Below, in pieces: positions 43,401-51,674 of a stretch of 64,000 bases of DNA. How positions within the stretch are numbered: position 1 is the stretch's first letter; each line of letters opens with the position of its first letter. The notes below the pieces were generated by a model. That model was given only the letters and a program-made list of their open reading frames with translations, was not told the origin of the DNA and made no database searches. The DNA is from Sandaracinaceae bacterium. Lineage in GTDB: Bacteria > Myxococcota_A > Polyangia > Polyangiales > Houyiibacteriaceae. Where the stretch lies: positions 1,488,001-1,552,000 of the forward strand of contig JACKEI010000002.1 of the NCBI GenBank assembly GCA_020633075.1, written 5' to 3'. The position numbers were made by a program, and so were the translations under genes.

Positions 43401-46400
43401 AACGTGAGCGTGCGAGGCGGGACGGACCAAGCCTCGCCACCAAACGCCAACGTCACGCTGACTGCGACCAGCGCGGACACGCTCACCGGCACCGACGTCT
43501 TCGCCGTCGAGATCACTCCCGTGGATGACGCCCCGATCATCTCGGCCATCGCGGACCAGGTCATCCCGGAGGACGGCATGACCGCCGCGCTGCCGTTCAC
43601 CGTGACGGACGTGGACACCACCATCACCGCGGGCGACATCACGGTCCTCACGAGCAACGGCGCCGTCGTGCCGGTCAGCGGCATCACGGTCGTGAGCGCG
43701 GGCGGCGCGGGCAACGTCACCAACTGGACGGTGCGCGTCACGCCTCTGCCCAACGCGTTCACCAGCGGCGTCCCGGTCACGGTCACGGTGCGCCTGCTCG
43801 CGGGCATGCCCAACCAGCGGGACGAGACCTTCACGGTCACGGTCACCGCCGTCGACGATCCGCCCGTCATCTCGCCCGTCGCCGCGCAGGTCATGGACGA
43901 AGACACCACGGCGATGATCACGCTCACCGTGACGGACATCGACACGCCCTGCAGCGGCATCACGCTGTCCGGGACCAGCAGCAACCAGGCCGTGGTCGCC
44001 AACGCCGGCATCTCGGACGGGACGGTGTGTCCCATCCACGTGCTCACCATCACGCCGGTTGCGAACGCGTTCACGAGCCCCCCGGTGGGCGGCACCTTGA
44101 CGATCACGGTCAGGGCGAACGACGGGACCTCCAACTCTGCGCCCGTCACGTTTGCTCTGGACGTCCAGAACACCGACGACGACGTCGCGGCTACGAACGT
44201 GAGCTACGCCACCACGTGGGGCGTCCACCTGCCGGCCGCCATGGCGCGCACGTTGCCCGCGACGGACCCCGACCCGGTGGACGTCGTCAGCTACCGGGCG
44301 ACGAGCGGCACGACGACCGCAGGCGGGTTCTACCAGGTGTTCGCGAACGGACAGTTCATCTACGCGCCGCCGGTCATCTACGCCGTGGGTGGGCCGCCGA
44401 GCGCGACCGACACCTTCCCCTTCCGCGCCGTCACGGGCGGCGACACGGGGGCAGACCCGTGCAACGCGCCCACCTGCGACGAGGCCACGGTCACCATCAA
44501 CCTGTCTGGCGTGCAGCGGCTGGTGGTGGATCGGTCCGTTGGCTACGCGGCGTGTACCGCGTTGCCGGTCGCCGAACGGGGCGCGTGCGGCACGGACCTC
44601 CGGCCGTTCCCCACCCTGGGCACGGACGCCGTGGAAGCGGACAGCGTGGAGTGGGCCACGATGTTCAGCCTGCGCTTCAACGCCACCGCGTACGACACGG
44701 ACGCGAACGGCTTCAGCCTGCGCGCGGGGCAGTCACTCACGGGCGTGCCCATGCCGGGGAACCCCACCGTGCGCAACACCATGGGGCGCGCCATCGAGAT
44801 CCTCGCCGGCGCCGCCGGTGCGGCCCTCAGCACCGTGAACGTGGTCTCCTCCGGAGGCGAGGGAGTCGACGCCCGGGACGACAGCGTGACGCTCACCAAC
44901 GTGGACGTGACCTCCACCGCGGCAGGTGCCGTGCATGCCGTGCACCTGGGCGGAGCGGCTAGCAGCAGCACCCTCACGGACGTGGCCATCGTCCGCACGG
45001 GTGGGGGCGGCGCGGCGTCCGCGCTGTTCGCGTCGGGCGGCACGGTCGCTCTCGGCGGCACCGTCACGGTCGACGCATCGGACGCGTCGGGCGTCGTGCT
45101 CTCGGGCACCACGGTCAGCTCGTTCAACCTGGCCTCCGTCATGGTCAACGCGGCTGCGGTCGCCGTCGCAAACCGCGGCATCTCGCTCGACAACGTCGTC
45201 GGCAACGTCGGCGTCGTCTCGGCCGGCATCATCACGCGTGGCGGCACTGGCATCCGGGTCAACAGCTCCACGGGGCTCACGCTCAACGCCGGCGGCGCGG
45301 GCGCCACGCTCGTCACCCAGGCGGCGCGCGCCATCGACGTGGCCAACGGCCTCGTCACGCTCACGCTCGACAGCGTGAACGCGACCGGCTCCGCAACGGG
45401 GGCCATCGCCATGACCGGCGCCGCGGGCAGCACGGTGTCCATAGCGTCGCTCACGGCGACGACGACGGGCGGCACGGCCGTCCAGCTGACGGGCCCGCTC
45501 ACGTTCAACGTGACCGGGGCTGCGTCCACCGTCGCGGCCACCAACGGCCCGGCGCTCACGGTGACCAACGCCGCGCTCGGCGTCACGCTGCGCTCCCTCG
45601 CCTCCAACGCCAGCGCCACGCACGGCGTCTCTCTGACCAACACGACGGGCACGCTCACCGTGGCCGGCACGGGGGCCACAGCGGGGAGCGGCGGTGTGAT
45701 CAACTCGCCAGGCACCACGGGCGTTGTCTTGGACGGCGCCGCTGGCGTCAGCCTGAGCAACATGAACGTCGCGGCCGACGCCGACACGGGCGCGTTCGTG
45801 CGAGGCGCGAGCGGTGTGGTGCTCACCAACTTCAACGTCACGCAGACGGGCACCGACGAGGTGGGCATCGAGGTGCTCGACCTGAGCGGCGCGTTGACCA
45901 TCAACGGAGCCACGCTCTCGGGCGCGGGGCTGGTGCAGGGGCTCACCATCACGGCGGCGACCGCGAGCCCTGCGACCACGCTCTCGCTGGCCGACCTGGA
46001 CATCGAGACGAACCCAATGCCCATGGGCAACCCGAAGCACGACGCCGTGGTCTTGGCCGCGTCGGGCACCACGACGCTGAACGTCGTCCTCACCAACGCG
46101 ACCTTGCAGACACATGGTGGCGGCTCGTCGTCCGCGATCGACGTGAGCGCCATCGGCGCATCCACCGTTCAGGTGGACGCCCTCTCGTCGACGCTCACCT
46201 CCACGCAGCGAGGCATCTGGGCGCGTGCGGACGGGAGCGCGAGGGCGCGGGTGTACGGGAACGCGACCGATGTCACTGCCGTGCGGGCGGCCGCGCTGCT
46301 CGACGTGCTCTCCGCAGGTGCGATCGTCTCCTGTGACCTGACCGGCGGCTCGCTGGTGGTGACCACCGGTGGGCCCAACCGCGCGGCAGTGGACGCGTTC

Positions 46401-46898
46401 GCGGTCGATGGCATTGCGAACCTGCGCATGACGAACGTGCCCATCACGGCGACGGACGCCGACGGCGTGTTGGTGGCCTCTTCGGGCACCGGCAGCGTGC
46501 GCTTGGCGGCCTCCAACTGCACCGTCACCGCGACGTCGCTCGCGGCGTCGTTCCGTGGCTTCGGCATGTCCACGGGCTCCGGGACCCCGCAGCTCCACGC
46601 CATCCTGAACGCAAACACCATCGGCGGGACAGGCTCCGCGGACGGGGTGTTCGCCCGGACGACCACGGCGGGCGCCACGGTCTGCGCGGACCTCCAGAAC
46701 AACGCCTCCACCGGGGTCACCTCGAGCTACACGCTCGGGCAGACGGCGGGCGTGTTCAACTTCGCCATGTGGAACAGTGGATTCCCTCTCACCCCGAACC
46801 TCATGGCGCGCGGGAACACCTTCGTTGGAGCGGTGGTACCCGTGGGCACCATCACGCTGGGGGTCTGCACGGCGCCGGCGACGGTCACGCCCCTCTGA
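40440..46898 (+). CDS. Giant Ig/cadherin-like repeat and beta-helix lipoprotein
   Basis: 2152 residues from ATG 40440, overlapping the OmpA stop. A lipobox LAGC (about residue 41) predicts lipid anchoring. Eleven tandem repeats of about 90-125 residues fill residues 50-1240, each ending near a PVNDPP/NVNDAP-like motif, the tandem-95/cadherin-like type found in surface adhesins. Residues about 1430-2090 are a right-handed beta-helix with short repeating coils (VNVVSSGGEGVDARDD, NAAALGVTLRS-like turns), as in pectate-lyase-like adhesins. The Asp/Asn-rich linkers probably bind calcium. Likely a surface-exposed adhesin or scaffold partner of OmpA. Confidence 0.9.
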   Translation: MTTLRNTTMNARSTCGSLVHDAPLGLGFGFAMLASLALAGCGEAVVGDSVLRNTPPTLGMFADLSTDEDTLVQGTFTVMDAEGPDTLTFSAVSSDPSIVASSGIVFGGAGENRTITINPELNANGVVVITVLVTDGEFSATASFTLTVTPVNDPPVIVTVPGQTTREETPIGPIRVTVTDVDSPAGSLGLTASSGDTSIVDAPGVAVAGAGGAFTVTLAPLPDAFGDVVVTLTATDGAATSTSTFTLTVTNVNDAPTITALADLSTPEDTATAPLAFTVGDVDSPIADLTVTVSSDNPTLLPASSLALGGSGASRTLVITPALNQSGSGTVTVTVSDGALSTSTSFVLTVDPVDDAPVIGGVVDVNALEDPATVPTLAFTVIDVDSPSPLVTATSDNPALVPSGALGVLTTGAGNYTLSLPPLANAFGSATIVITADDGVNPPVSASFTFTVAPVNDGPVLTAVIPNQATNEDTPFSFSFTVSDVDDDLDTQQTYAVQVVSGNAAIFPMGSVVLGGAGSTRTVTLSPALNQNGLVRLSVSVTDAGGSTAMTLSTSQAFDVTVAPINDAPTVVPTAAIPNPAFVQERAAGAPPNVGPFTFTLGDVETPVASLLTSAVGSSGAVLESINFAPLGGGLYELRASSFANTFGNETITITVTDDGSGGVTGPAQTTFTVPVSVVAVNDAPEFISFGGSPSVAGTEDAASLVTFVVADIDNVQPGDFPVSGPSAGFTVVAATPGILQSFTVTYLGPTGFPDEGQWRLTLNPVPNASGSTAVTIEVRDPVGVSNPMSRDSVTFTYNVAPVNDPPTIANVTNVTMVEDTVGTAILSFNVDDIDDANGSLVVTATSGLPALVTNANLVPTCNAAGACTLTITPALNAFGVGTITLQVADDDLPPGTATANFQLAVTNAPDAPVIVPVADRVGGTALTEDIASVVAVTVQDPDLCNASGVVNAAESITLGAASSNTTLLPNANLVVTPTGGTCTRTFNVSVRGGTDQASPPNANVTLTATSADTLTGTDVFAVEITPVDDAPIISAIADQVIPEDGMTAALPFTVTDVDTTITAGDITVLTSNGAVVPVSGITVVSAGGAGNVTNWTVRVTPLPNAFTSGVPVTVTVRLLAGMPNQRDETFTVTVTAVDDPPVISPVAAQVMDEDTTAMITLTVTDIDTPCSGITLSGTSSNQAVVANAGISDGTVCPIHVLTITPVANAFTSPPVGGTLTITVRANDGTSNSAPVTFALDVQNTDDDVAATNVSYATTWGVHLPAAMARTLPATDPDPVDVVSYRATSGTTTAGGFYQVFANGQFIYAPPVIYAVGGPPSATDTFPFRAVTGGDTGADPCNAPTCDEATVTINLSGVQRLVVDRSVGYAACTALPVAERGACGTDLRPFPTLGTDAVEADSVEWATMFSLRFNATAYDTDANGFSLRAGQSLTGVPMPGNPTVRNTMGRAIEILAGAAGAALSTVNVVSSGGEGVDARDDSVTLTNVDVTSTAAGAVHAVHLGGAASSSTLTDVAIVRTGGGGAASALFASGGTVALGGTVTVDASDASGVVLSGTTVSSFNLASVMVNAAAVAVANRGISLDNVVGNVGVVSAGIITRGGTGIRVNSSTGLTLNAGGAGATLVTQAARAIDVANGLVTLTLDSVNATGSATGAIAMTGAAGSTVSIASLTATTTGGTAVQLTGPLTFNVTGAASTVAATNGPALTVTNAALGVTLRSLASNASATHGVSLTNTTGTLTVAGTGATAGSGGVINSPGTTGVVLDGAAGVSLSNMNVAADADTGAFVRGASGVVLTNFNVTQTGTDEVGIEVLDLSGALTINGATLSGAGLVQGLTITAATASPATTLSLADLDIETNPMPMGNPKHDAVVLAASGTTTLNVVLTNATLQTHGGGSSSAIDVSAIGASTVQVDALSSTLTSTQRGIWARADGSARARVYGNATDVTAVRAAALLDVLSAGAIVSCDLTGGSLVVTTGGPNRAAVDAFAVDGIANLRMTNVPITATDADGVLVASSGTGSVRLAASNCTVTATSLAASFRGFGMSTGSGTPQLHAILNANTIGGTGSADGVFARTTTAGATVCADLQNNASTGVTSSYTLGQTAGVFNFAMWNSGFPLTPNLMARGNTFVGAVVPVGTITLGVCTAPATVTPL
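40590..44180 (+). repeat. Eleven tandem Ig/cadherin-like repeats
   Basis: DNA period roughly 270-375 bp, recognisable by the codons for (V/I)xPVNDxP at each junction. Sequence divergence between units is high at the DNA level, so unit loss by recombination is less likely than in exact repeats. Confidence 0.75.
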
Positions 46899-46932
46899 GC
46901 GGGGGCGCGTCGCACGGGCACAGAAAGCAACG

Positions 46933-46960
46933 CGCCGCCGCGCATCGGAGCGCGGCGGCG
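46933..46960. terminator. Bidirectional terminator between the giant lipoprotein and crotonase genes
   Basis: Perfect 11 bp stem (46933-46943 / 46950-46960) with a 6-base loop ATCGGA between convergent genes. On the minus side it is followed by TTGCTTTCTG. Confidence 0.6.
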
Positions 46961-46968
46961 GCGCTGCC

Positions 46969-47775
46969 TCACTTGCCCGTGAAGACGGGCTTGCGCTTCT
47001 CGAAGAACGCCGTGGGCCCTTCCTTGGCGTCCGCGCTGCGGAACACCGGCGCGCCCAGCTTCTCTTCCTGCTCCAGGGCCTCGGCCTCGGTCAGACCGTC
47101 GCTCTCCACCAGGCTGCGCTTGATCGCGCGCACCGCCAGCGGCCCGCACGCCGCGACACGCGCCGCGAGCTCACGCGCCTTGTCGAGGGCTTGCCCGTCC
47201 TCGACGACGTAGTTGATCAGGCCCCAGCGCTCGGCCGTCTCGGCGTCGATGCGGCGCGCGGCGAGCAGCATCTCCGCGGCGCGCGCGTAGCCGATCTGGC
47301 GGCGCAGGCGGATCGTCGACCCACCCAGCGGGAACAGCCCCAGCGCGGCCTCCGTGACGCCGAAGACCGCGCTCTTGCCCGCCACGCGCAGGTCTGTCCC
47401 TTGCAAGATCTCCGTGCCACCGGCCACCGCGAAGCCCTCCACCGCGGCGATGACCGGCACCGCCGGCCGGTACTCGCGCAGCAGCGCCTTCCAGTGGATG
47501 CGGGGCTCGGTCTTGAAGCGCTCCTGCAGCATCAGGGTCCGCTCGTCCTTCTGACCCAGCTGGTTCTCCTTGAGATCCGAGCCCGCGCAGAAGTGCCCGC
47601 CCGCGCCGGTCAGGATGATGGCGCGCACCTCGGCGTCGTCGTCACACATCTGGAAGGCGTCCGCCATGGCGATCAGCATCTCCAGGCCGAAGGCGTTGCG
47701 CTTCTCGGGGCGGTTCATCGTCAGCGTGACGACGTGGCCGTCGCGCTCGATTGTGAGTTGGTCGGATTCGAACAC
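46969..47775 (-). CDS. Enoyl-CoA hydratase/isomerase (crotonase family)
   Basis: 268 residues. The start ATG 47775 gives the usual MFESDQLTIERDGHVVTLTMNRP. Oxyanion-hole regions: MNRPEKRNAFG and GAGGHFCAGSDLKE. Both glutamates are in place: GGTEILQGTD and FGVTEAALGLFP. Expected reaction is hydration of a trans-2-enoyl-CoA in beta-oxidation or a related pathway. It stands alone between convergent and kinase genes, so it is not obviously part of a pathway cluster. Confidence 0.9.
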   Translation of the reverse strand: MFESDQLTIERDGHVVTLTMNRPEKRNAFGLEMLIAMADAFQMCDDDAEVRAIILTGAGGHFCAGSDLKENQLGQKDERTLMLQERFKTEPRIHWKALLREYRPAVPVIAAVEGFAVAGGTEILQGTDLRVAGKSAVFGVTEAALGLFPLGGSTIRLRRQIGYARAAEMLLAARRIDAETAERWGLINYVVEDGQALDKARELAARVAACGPLAVRAIKRSLVESDGLTEAEALEQEEKLGAPVFRSADAKEGPTAFFEKRKPVFTGK

Positions 47776-47887
47776 GCTGTTCTCCGCAGCACACCCGAGC
47801 GCGGCATCGGGCGTGGGTGCCCATGAGACCGTCGGGACTAGAACGTGTTCTACATCGAGGTCGGCGCGCGATCAAGCTCGGCGCGCG

Positions 47888-50800
47888 TCAAGGCTCGGGC
47901 CGCGGCGGGCCAATCCAGATCCCGAGGAAGGCGTCTGGGTGCCGCACCCCGAAAGCGCGCAGGTCGTGCCGCGCCTGGTCGAGGAAGGTGGCGCCGGCGT
48001 CCCCGCCGAGCGCCACGCCATGCGCCGCGCGCGTCACGGTCGCGATGGTGGCCATCCCCCGGCGCCGCAGCTCCGCCTCCGCTTCGTGCAGCGCGACCAT
48101 GGCCTCCGTCTCGTGCCGACGCTCGATGAGCGCCAACCCGTCCAGCAGGCGCGCGAGCACGTGGTGTGTGGGAGCGACGTGCGACCGGATGGCGGCGGCG
48201 GTCTTGTCCACGCTCGCCAGCGCCTGCCGACTGCGGATGGCCGCGCGGCCCATGCGCGCGGTCGCCAAGCTGGACAGGGCGCGGGCCACCATGAACTCGA
48301 CGTCCAAGTGCTGGATCCCGAGGCGCGTCCTCGCCCCGTCACCGCCCGGCAAGGCCGCTGCGGCGCGCTCGGCGCGCTCGGCGTCGCCCCGATACAGCTC
48401 GGCGTAGACGGTGGCCACGTCGGACAGCGCGCAGGGCAGCGGCGCGGTCGCCCGGTCCCACACGCTGCGCGCGCGCTCGGCGCGCCGCACCACCTCCTCG
48501 GCGTCGCCCTCCGCCAGCTTGGCGAGCGCGCAGCTGCCCGTGGTCAGGGTGGTCTCGAAGAAGCGGTCCGCCCGCGGCTCGACGTCGGACAGGAGCGCCT
48601 GGATGCGCGTGGACATCGTCCGCAGCTCACCCAGCTGCGCCATGGCCCAGAGCATGTACGTCTCGGCGACGGCGACCTCCCACGCTTGCGCGGGCCCCTT
48701 CTCGCGGGCGATGCGCAGCGCGCGCGCGAGCTGGCCGCGGGCCATGGGGTACTCCCCGGCCGCTGCGCTCAGCACGCCTCGCACCAGCGGCTGGAGCACG
48801 GCGGCGCGTGCCTGGGACTCGGCGTCGCCGGGCGTCAGGCCGACGGCACGCACCAACAGGGCCTCCACGTCGCGCTGTGCGCTGCGTCCCCGCAGCCCGG
48901 TCATGAAGGCCTCGGCCCAGAGCGACCGCGCGAGGCGCTTGGGCTCACCGAGGCGGCGCGCGTAGCGCTGGTGGCGCAGCTGCAGCCAGCCGGCTCGGGT
49001 GGGGTCGATCAGCGCCAGGCCGGTGACCGCCTCCCAGTGGGTGTCGATCAGCTCGGGGAGCGGGCTCTCGACGCCCCCAGCGACCAAGGGGAGGCCCTCG
49101 CGCAGCACACGCCGGGAGCGCTCCGTCGCAGCGGCCACCACGCGCGCCACCAGGCTGTCCGGCGCGTCGAGGGATTCCGCTCCCAAGAGCGTCAGCTGCG
49201 CGTTCATGGCGGTCTCTCCCTCTTCGAGGTAGCCGCTCCGGAGCAAGTGCCCCGCGCCTATCCGCCGGCACTCGTGGGCGAGGCTCTCGGTGGGCGCCGA
49301 GTCGGCGGCGCGCACGAACGCGCGGCCTGCTTCGGCTCCGCGCCCGGCCAGGCCGAGCGCCTCGGCCAGCTTGCGGCGCACGTCGAAGGTCACCTCGTCG
49401 TGGGGCAGCAGCTGGACCGCCATCTGCGCGAAGCGTGCGGCGCGCTCGAAGCGCAGGGACGCGCGCGCCCCGTTGGCGGCGGCCAGCGCGTGCTTCGCGG
49501 CGAGGCTGTGCATGCCCGCAGCGCGCGCGTGAAAGAGCAGCGTCTCGTAGTCGGCGGGGCGCTCCGCGCTCACGGCCTCGTGCAGCGCCTGGTGCATCTT
49601 CACGCGCTCTTCGGGCGCCATGCGTGCGCGGAGGGTGGCGCGGATGCGGTCGTCCGTGACCTCGATGCGGAGGTGCTCTCCGACCGGGATGGCCTTGACC
49701 AGGTCACGGCGCTGCAAGATGGCCAGCGCGCGCGTGAGGTCGGACAGGCCGCCTAGCGCGCGATCGAGGACGCCCAGCGTCTCTCGGTGCGTCGCCAGCG
49801 CCACGGCGGTGAGCAGGCCGCGAGCGTCATCGCTCAGCCGCGCGAGGCGCGCTTCGAGCATGTCGACCTCGGTGGCTTCGCCCTCGACGCTCGCCGTGCG
49901 TGACTCGCTCAGGACGCCGTGCGCGAGCGACCGGAGTGTGCCCGGGACGCCGCCCGACCGGGCCGCGAGCTCGCGCGCTCCGGTGTCGCCTCCGAGCCAC
50001 GCGCGCGCCACGCGGATCGCGTCCTCGGCGGGGAGTGGACCCAGCTCGACCAGGGTCACGCCACCGAAGGCCTCCGGTCGGCGCGTCATGACCTGGAGGA
50101 TGGGTACGTCGTCACTCGTCCGGGAGTGGTGCAGCGCCCCCACGAACAGCATGGGGCCAGCCGCCGGGTGTCCGAGCAGGGCGCTCAAGATGGGGAGGCT
50201 CTCTTCGTCGCCCCACTGCAGGTCGTCCACGATCACCACCCACGGCTTCCCCTGGCTGGTCGCGTCGAACAGGCGCCGCAGGGCGCCCAGGGCGCCTCGG
50301 CGGAGCTCACGGGGGTCGAGGGTGCTCGGGCTGCTGGTGCGCGCGCCGGGCTCCCGAGACAGCGCAGGCACGCGCGCGAGCATCGGGAAGAGCACCAAGA
50401 GCGGGGCGACCTCCTCGGGGTCGAGCGCGCGGGCGACCTCCTCTTCGAACGAGCGGAGGTGCGTCGCGAAGGCGTCCATCACCTCGTCGAGCGCGCGGTG
50501 CGGGACGAATTCCCGCTCGTAGCAGCTACCCGTCAGCACGTTCGCGACCTCGCTCGCGAGCAGCTCGTCCGCGAAGTGCCGCAGCAGCGCCGACTTGCCG
50601 ATGCCCGCCGCCCCTTGGACCAGCAGGGTGTGACCCCGCCCCGAGCGCCTCACGCCATCGAGGGCGCTTCGCATCGTGGCGAGGGAGGCGTCGCGGCCCT
50701 CGAGGGGAGGATCGGCTACCAAGGGCGCCGGCCCCAGCGTCTCGCCCAGCGCGGCGCGCACCTCGCTCGCCGTCGGACGCGCGCCCGGGTCGATGGCCAA

Positions 50801-51646
50801 CAGGCGCATCGCAAGCTGCTCCAGGTCGGCGGGGAGGGGGCGGCCGGCGAGCTGGCTCGGGGGGACAGGGATCACGCGCTGCTTGCGCTGCATGATCTCG
50901 TCGGACTCGCCCGCGAAGGGGCGCAGGCCCGCCAGCGCCTCGTAGAGCATGACGCCGACCGCGTACAGGTCCGACGCGGCCCCGAGCGGCGCCCCGGCGG
51001 CCTGCTCGGGGGACATGTAGGCAGGGGTGCCGACGATGGCGCTCCCTCCCGCCGCGGCTTGCATCTCCGTGACCAGCCCGAAGTCGCACACCACCACCCG
51101 CCCGCCGCGCGTCACCAGCACGTTGGAGGGCTTGATGTCGCGGTGCAGGCGCGCGGAGCGATGCACCACGTCCAGCCCCAGGACGAGCTGTCCCAGGGCG
51201 TCGCGCAAGCGCCCCTCGTCCAGCACGCCCGTGTCGATGCTCAGCGGTGACGAGCCCGAGCCCGTGGGAGTGGGGTCCGAGTCCGCGCTGCCTCCCGTGT
51301 CCCGGCTCGCGTCATGGTGCGCACGGTATCCGGGCCGCACCCACTCGAGGAAGTTCTCACCGTCGATGCACTCCATCGTGAGCAGCCACTCTCCGTCCCA
51401 GTAGAGCAGCTCGTGCAGCTGCAGCAGGTTGGGGTGCAGCAGACGGTTCAGCGCGCGGAACTCCCGCTTGAGCCCGGCGACGGCGTCGGGGTTGGGCTCC
51501 CGCAGGCCCTTCACGGCCACCACGGCGTTGCGCTCGTGGTCGAAGGTTCGGTACACGGTGCCGCCGGCCCCCTTGCCGATGACCTCGGGATTCGCGAAGC
51601 GACGCCCGCGGACGCTGCTCAGCCAGCGCGGTGCCTGCGCGCTCAT
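47888..51646 (-). CDS. Ser/Thr protein kinase with AAA ATPase and TPR-like C-terminus
   Basis: 1252 residues. Kinase domain about 15-290: VIGKGAGGTVYRT, VAVKGL, catalytic RLHRDIKPSNVL, metal-binding CDFGLVTE and MSPEQAAG. An AAA ATPase domain (about 320-560) has Walker A LLVQGAAGIGKSALL and Walker B VVIVDDLQWGDEE. The remaining 650 residues are Ala/Arg-rich helices of the tetratricopeptide/MalT type (many LARA, AERA repeats). This three-part layout (STAND-like kinase) is common in Myxococcota and is thought to link stimulus binding to kinase output. No membrane segment. Confidence 0.93.
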   Translation of the reverse strand: MSAQAPRWLSSVRGRRFANPEVIGKGAGGTVYRTFDHERNAVVAVKGLREPNPDAVAGLKREFRALNRLLHPNLLQLHELLYWDGEWLLTMECIDGENFLEWVRPGYRAHHDASRDTGGSADSDPTPTGSGSSPLSIDTGVLDEGRLRDALGQLVLGLDVVHRSARLHRDIKPSNVLVTRGGRVVVCDFGLVTEMQAAAGGSAIVGTPAYMSPEQAAGAPLGAASDLYAVGVMLYEALAGLRPFAGESDEIMQRKQRVIPVPPSQLAGRPLPADLEQLAMRLLAIDPGARPTASEVRAALGETLGPAPLVADPPLEGRDASLATMRSALDGVRRSGRGHTLLVQGAAGIGKSALLRHFADELLASEVANVLTGSCYEREFVPHRALDEVMDAFATHLRSFEEEVARALDPEEVAPLLVLFPMLARVPALSREPGARTSSPSTLDPRELRRGALGALRRLFDATSQGKPWVVIVDDLQWGDEESLPILSALLGHPAAGPMLFVGALHHSRTSDDVPILQVMTRRPEAFGGVTLVELGPLPAEDAIRVARAWLGGDTGARELAARSGGVPGTLRSLAHGVLSESRTASVEGEATEVDMLEARLARLSDDARGLLTAVALATHRETLGVLDRALGGLSDLTRALAILQRRDLVKAIPVGEHLRIEVTDDRIRATLRARMAPEERVKMHQALHEAVSAERPADYETLLFHARAAGMHSLAAKHALAAANGARASLRFERAARFAQMAVQLLPHDEVTFDVRRKLAEALGLAGRGAEAGRAFVRAADSAPTESLAHECRRIGAGHLLRSGYLEEGETAMNAQLTLLGAESLDAPDSLVARVVAAATERSRRVLREGLPLVAGGVESPLPELIDTHWEAVTGLALIDPTRAGWLQLRHQRYARRLGEPKRLARSLWAEAFMTGLRGRSAQRDVEALLVRAVGLTPGDAESQARAAVLQPLVRGVLSAAAGEYPMARGQLARALRIAREKGPAQAWEVAVAETYMLWAMAQLGELRTMSTRIQALLSDVEPRADRFFETTLTTGSCALAKLAEGDAEEVVRRAERARSVWDRATAPLPCALSDVATVYAELYRGDAERAERAAAALPGGDGARTRLGIQHLDVEFMVARALSSLATARMGRAAIRSRQALASVDKTAAAIRSHVAPTHHVLARLLDGLALIERRHETEAMVALHEAEAELRRRGMATIATVTRAAHGVALGGDAGATFLDQARHDLRAFGVRHPDAFLGIWIGPPRPEP

Positions 51647-51674
51647 GAGGTCGGGATCCTGCGCGTCATTTCGG

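Noticed and set aside
44543..46165. 540-residue minus-strand frame opposite the beta-helix part of the giant lipoprotein
   Set aside because: Ser/Val/Pro/Ala-rich shadow of Thr/Gly/Asn codons; the plus-strand reading is continuous with the repeats.
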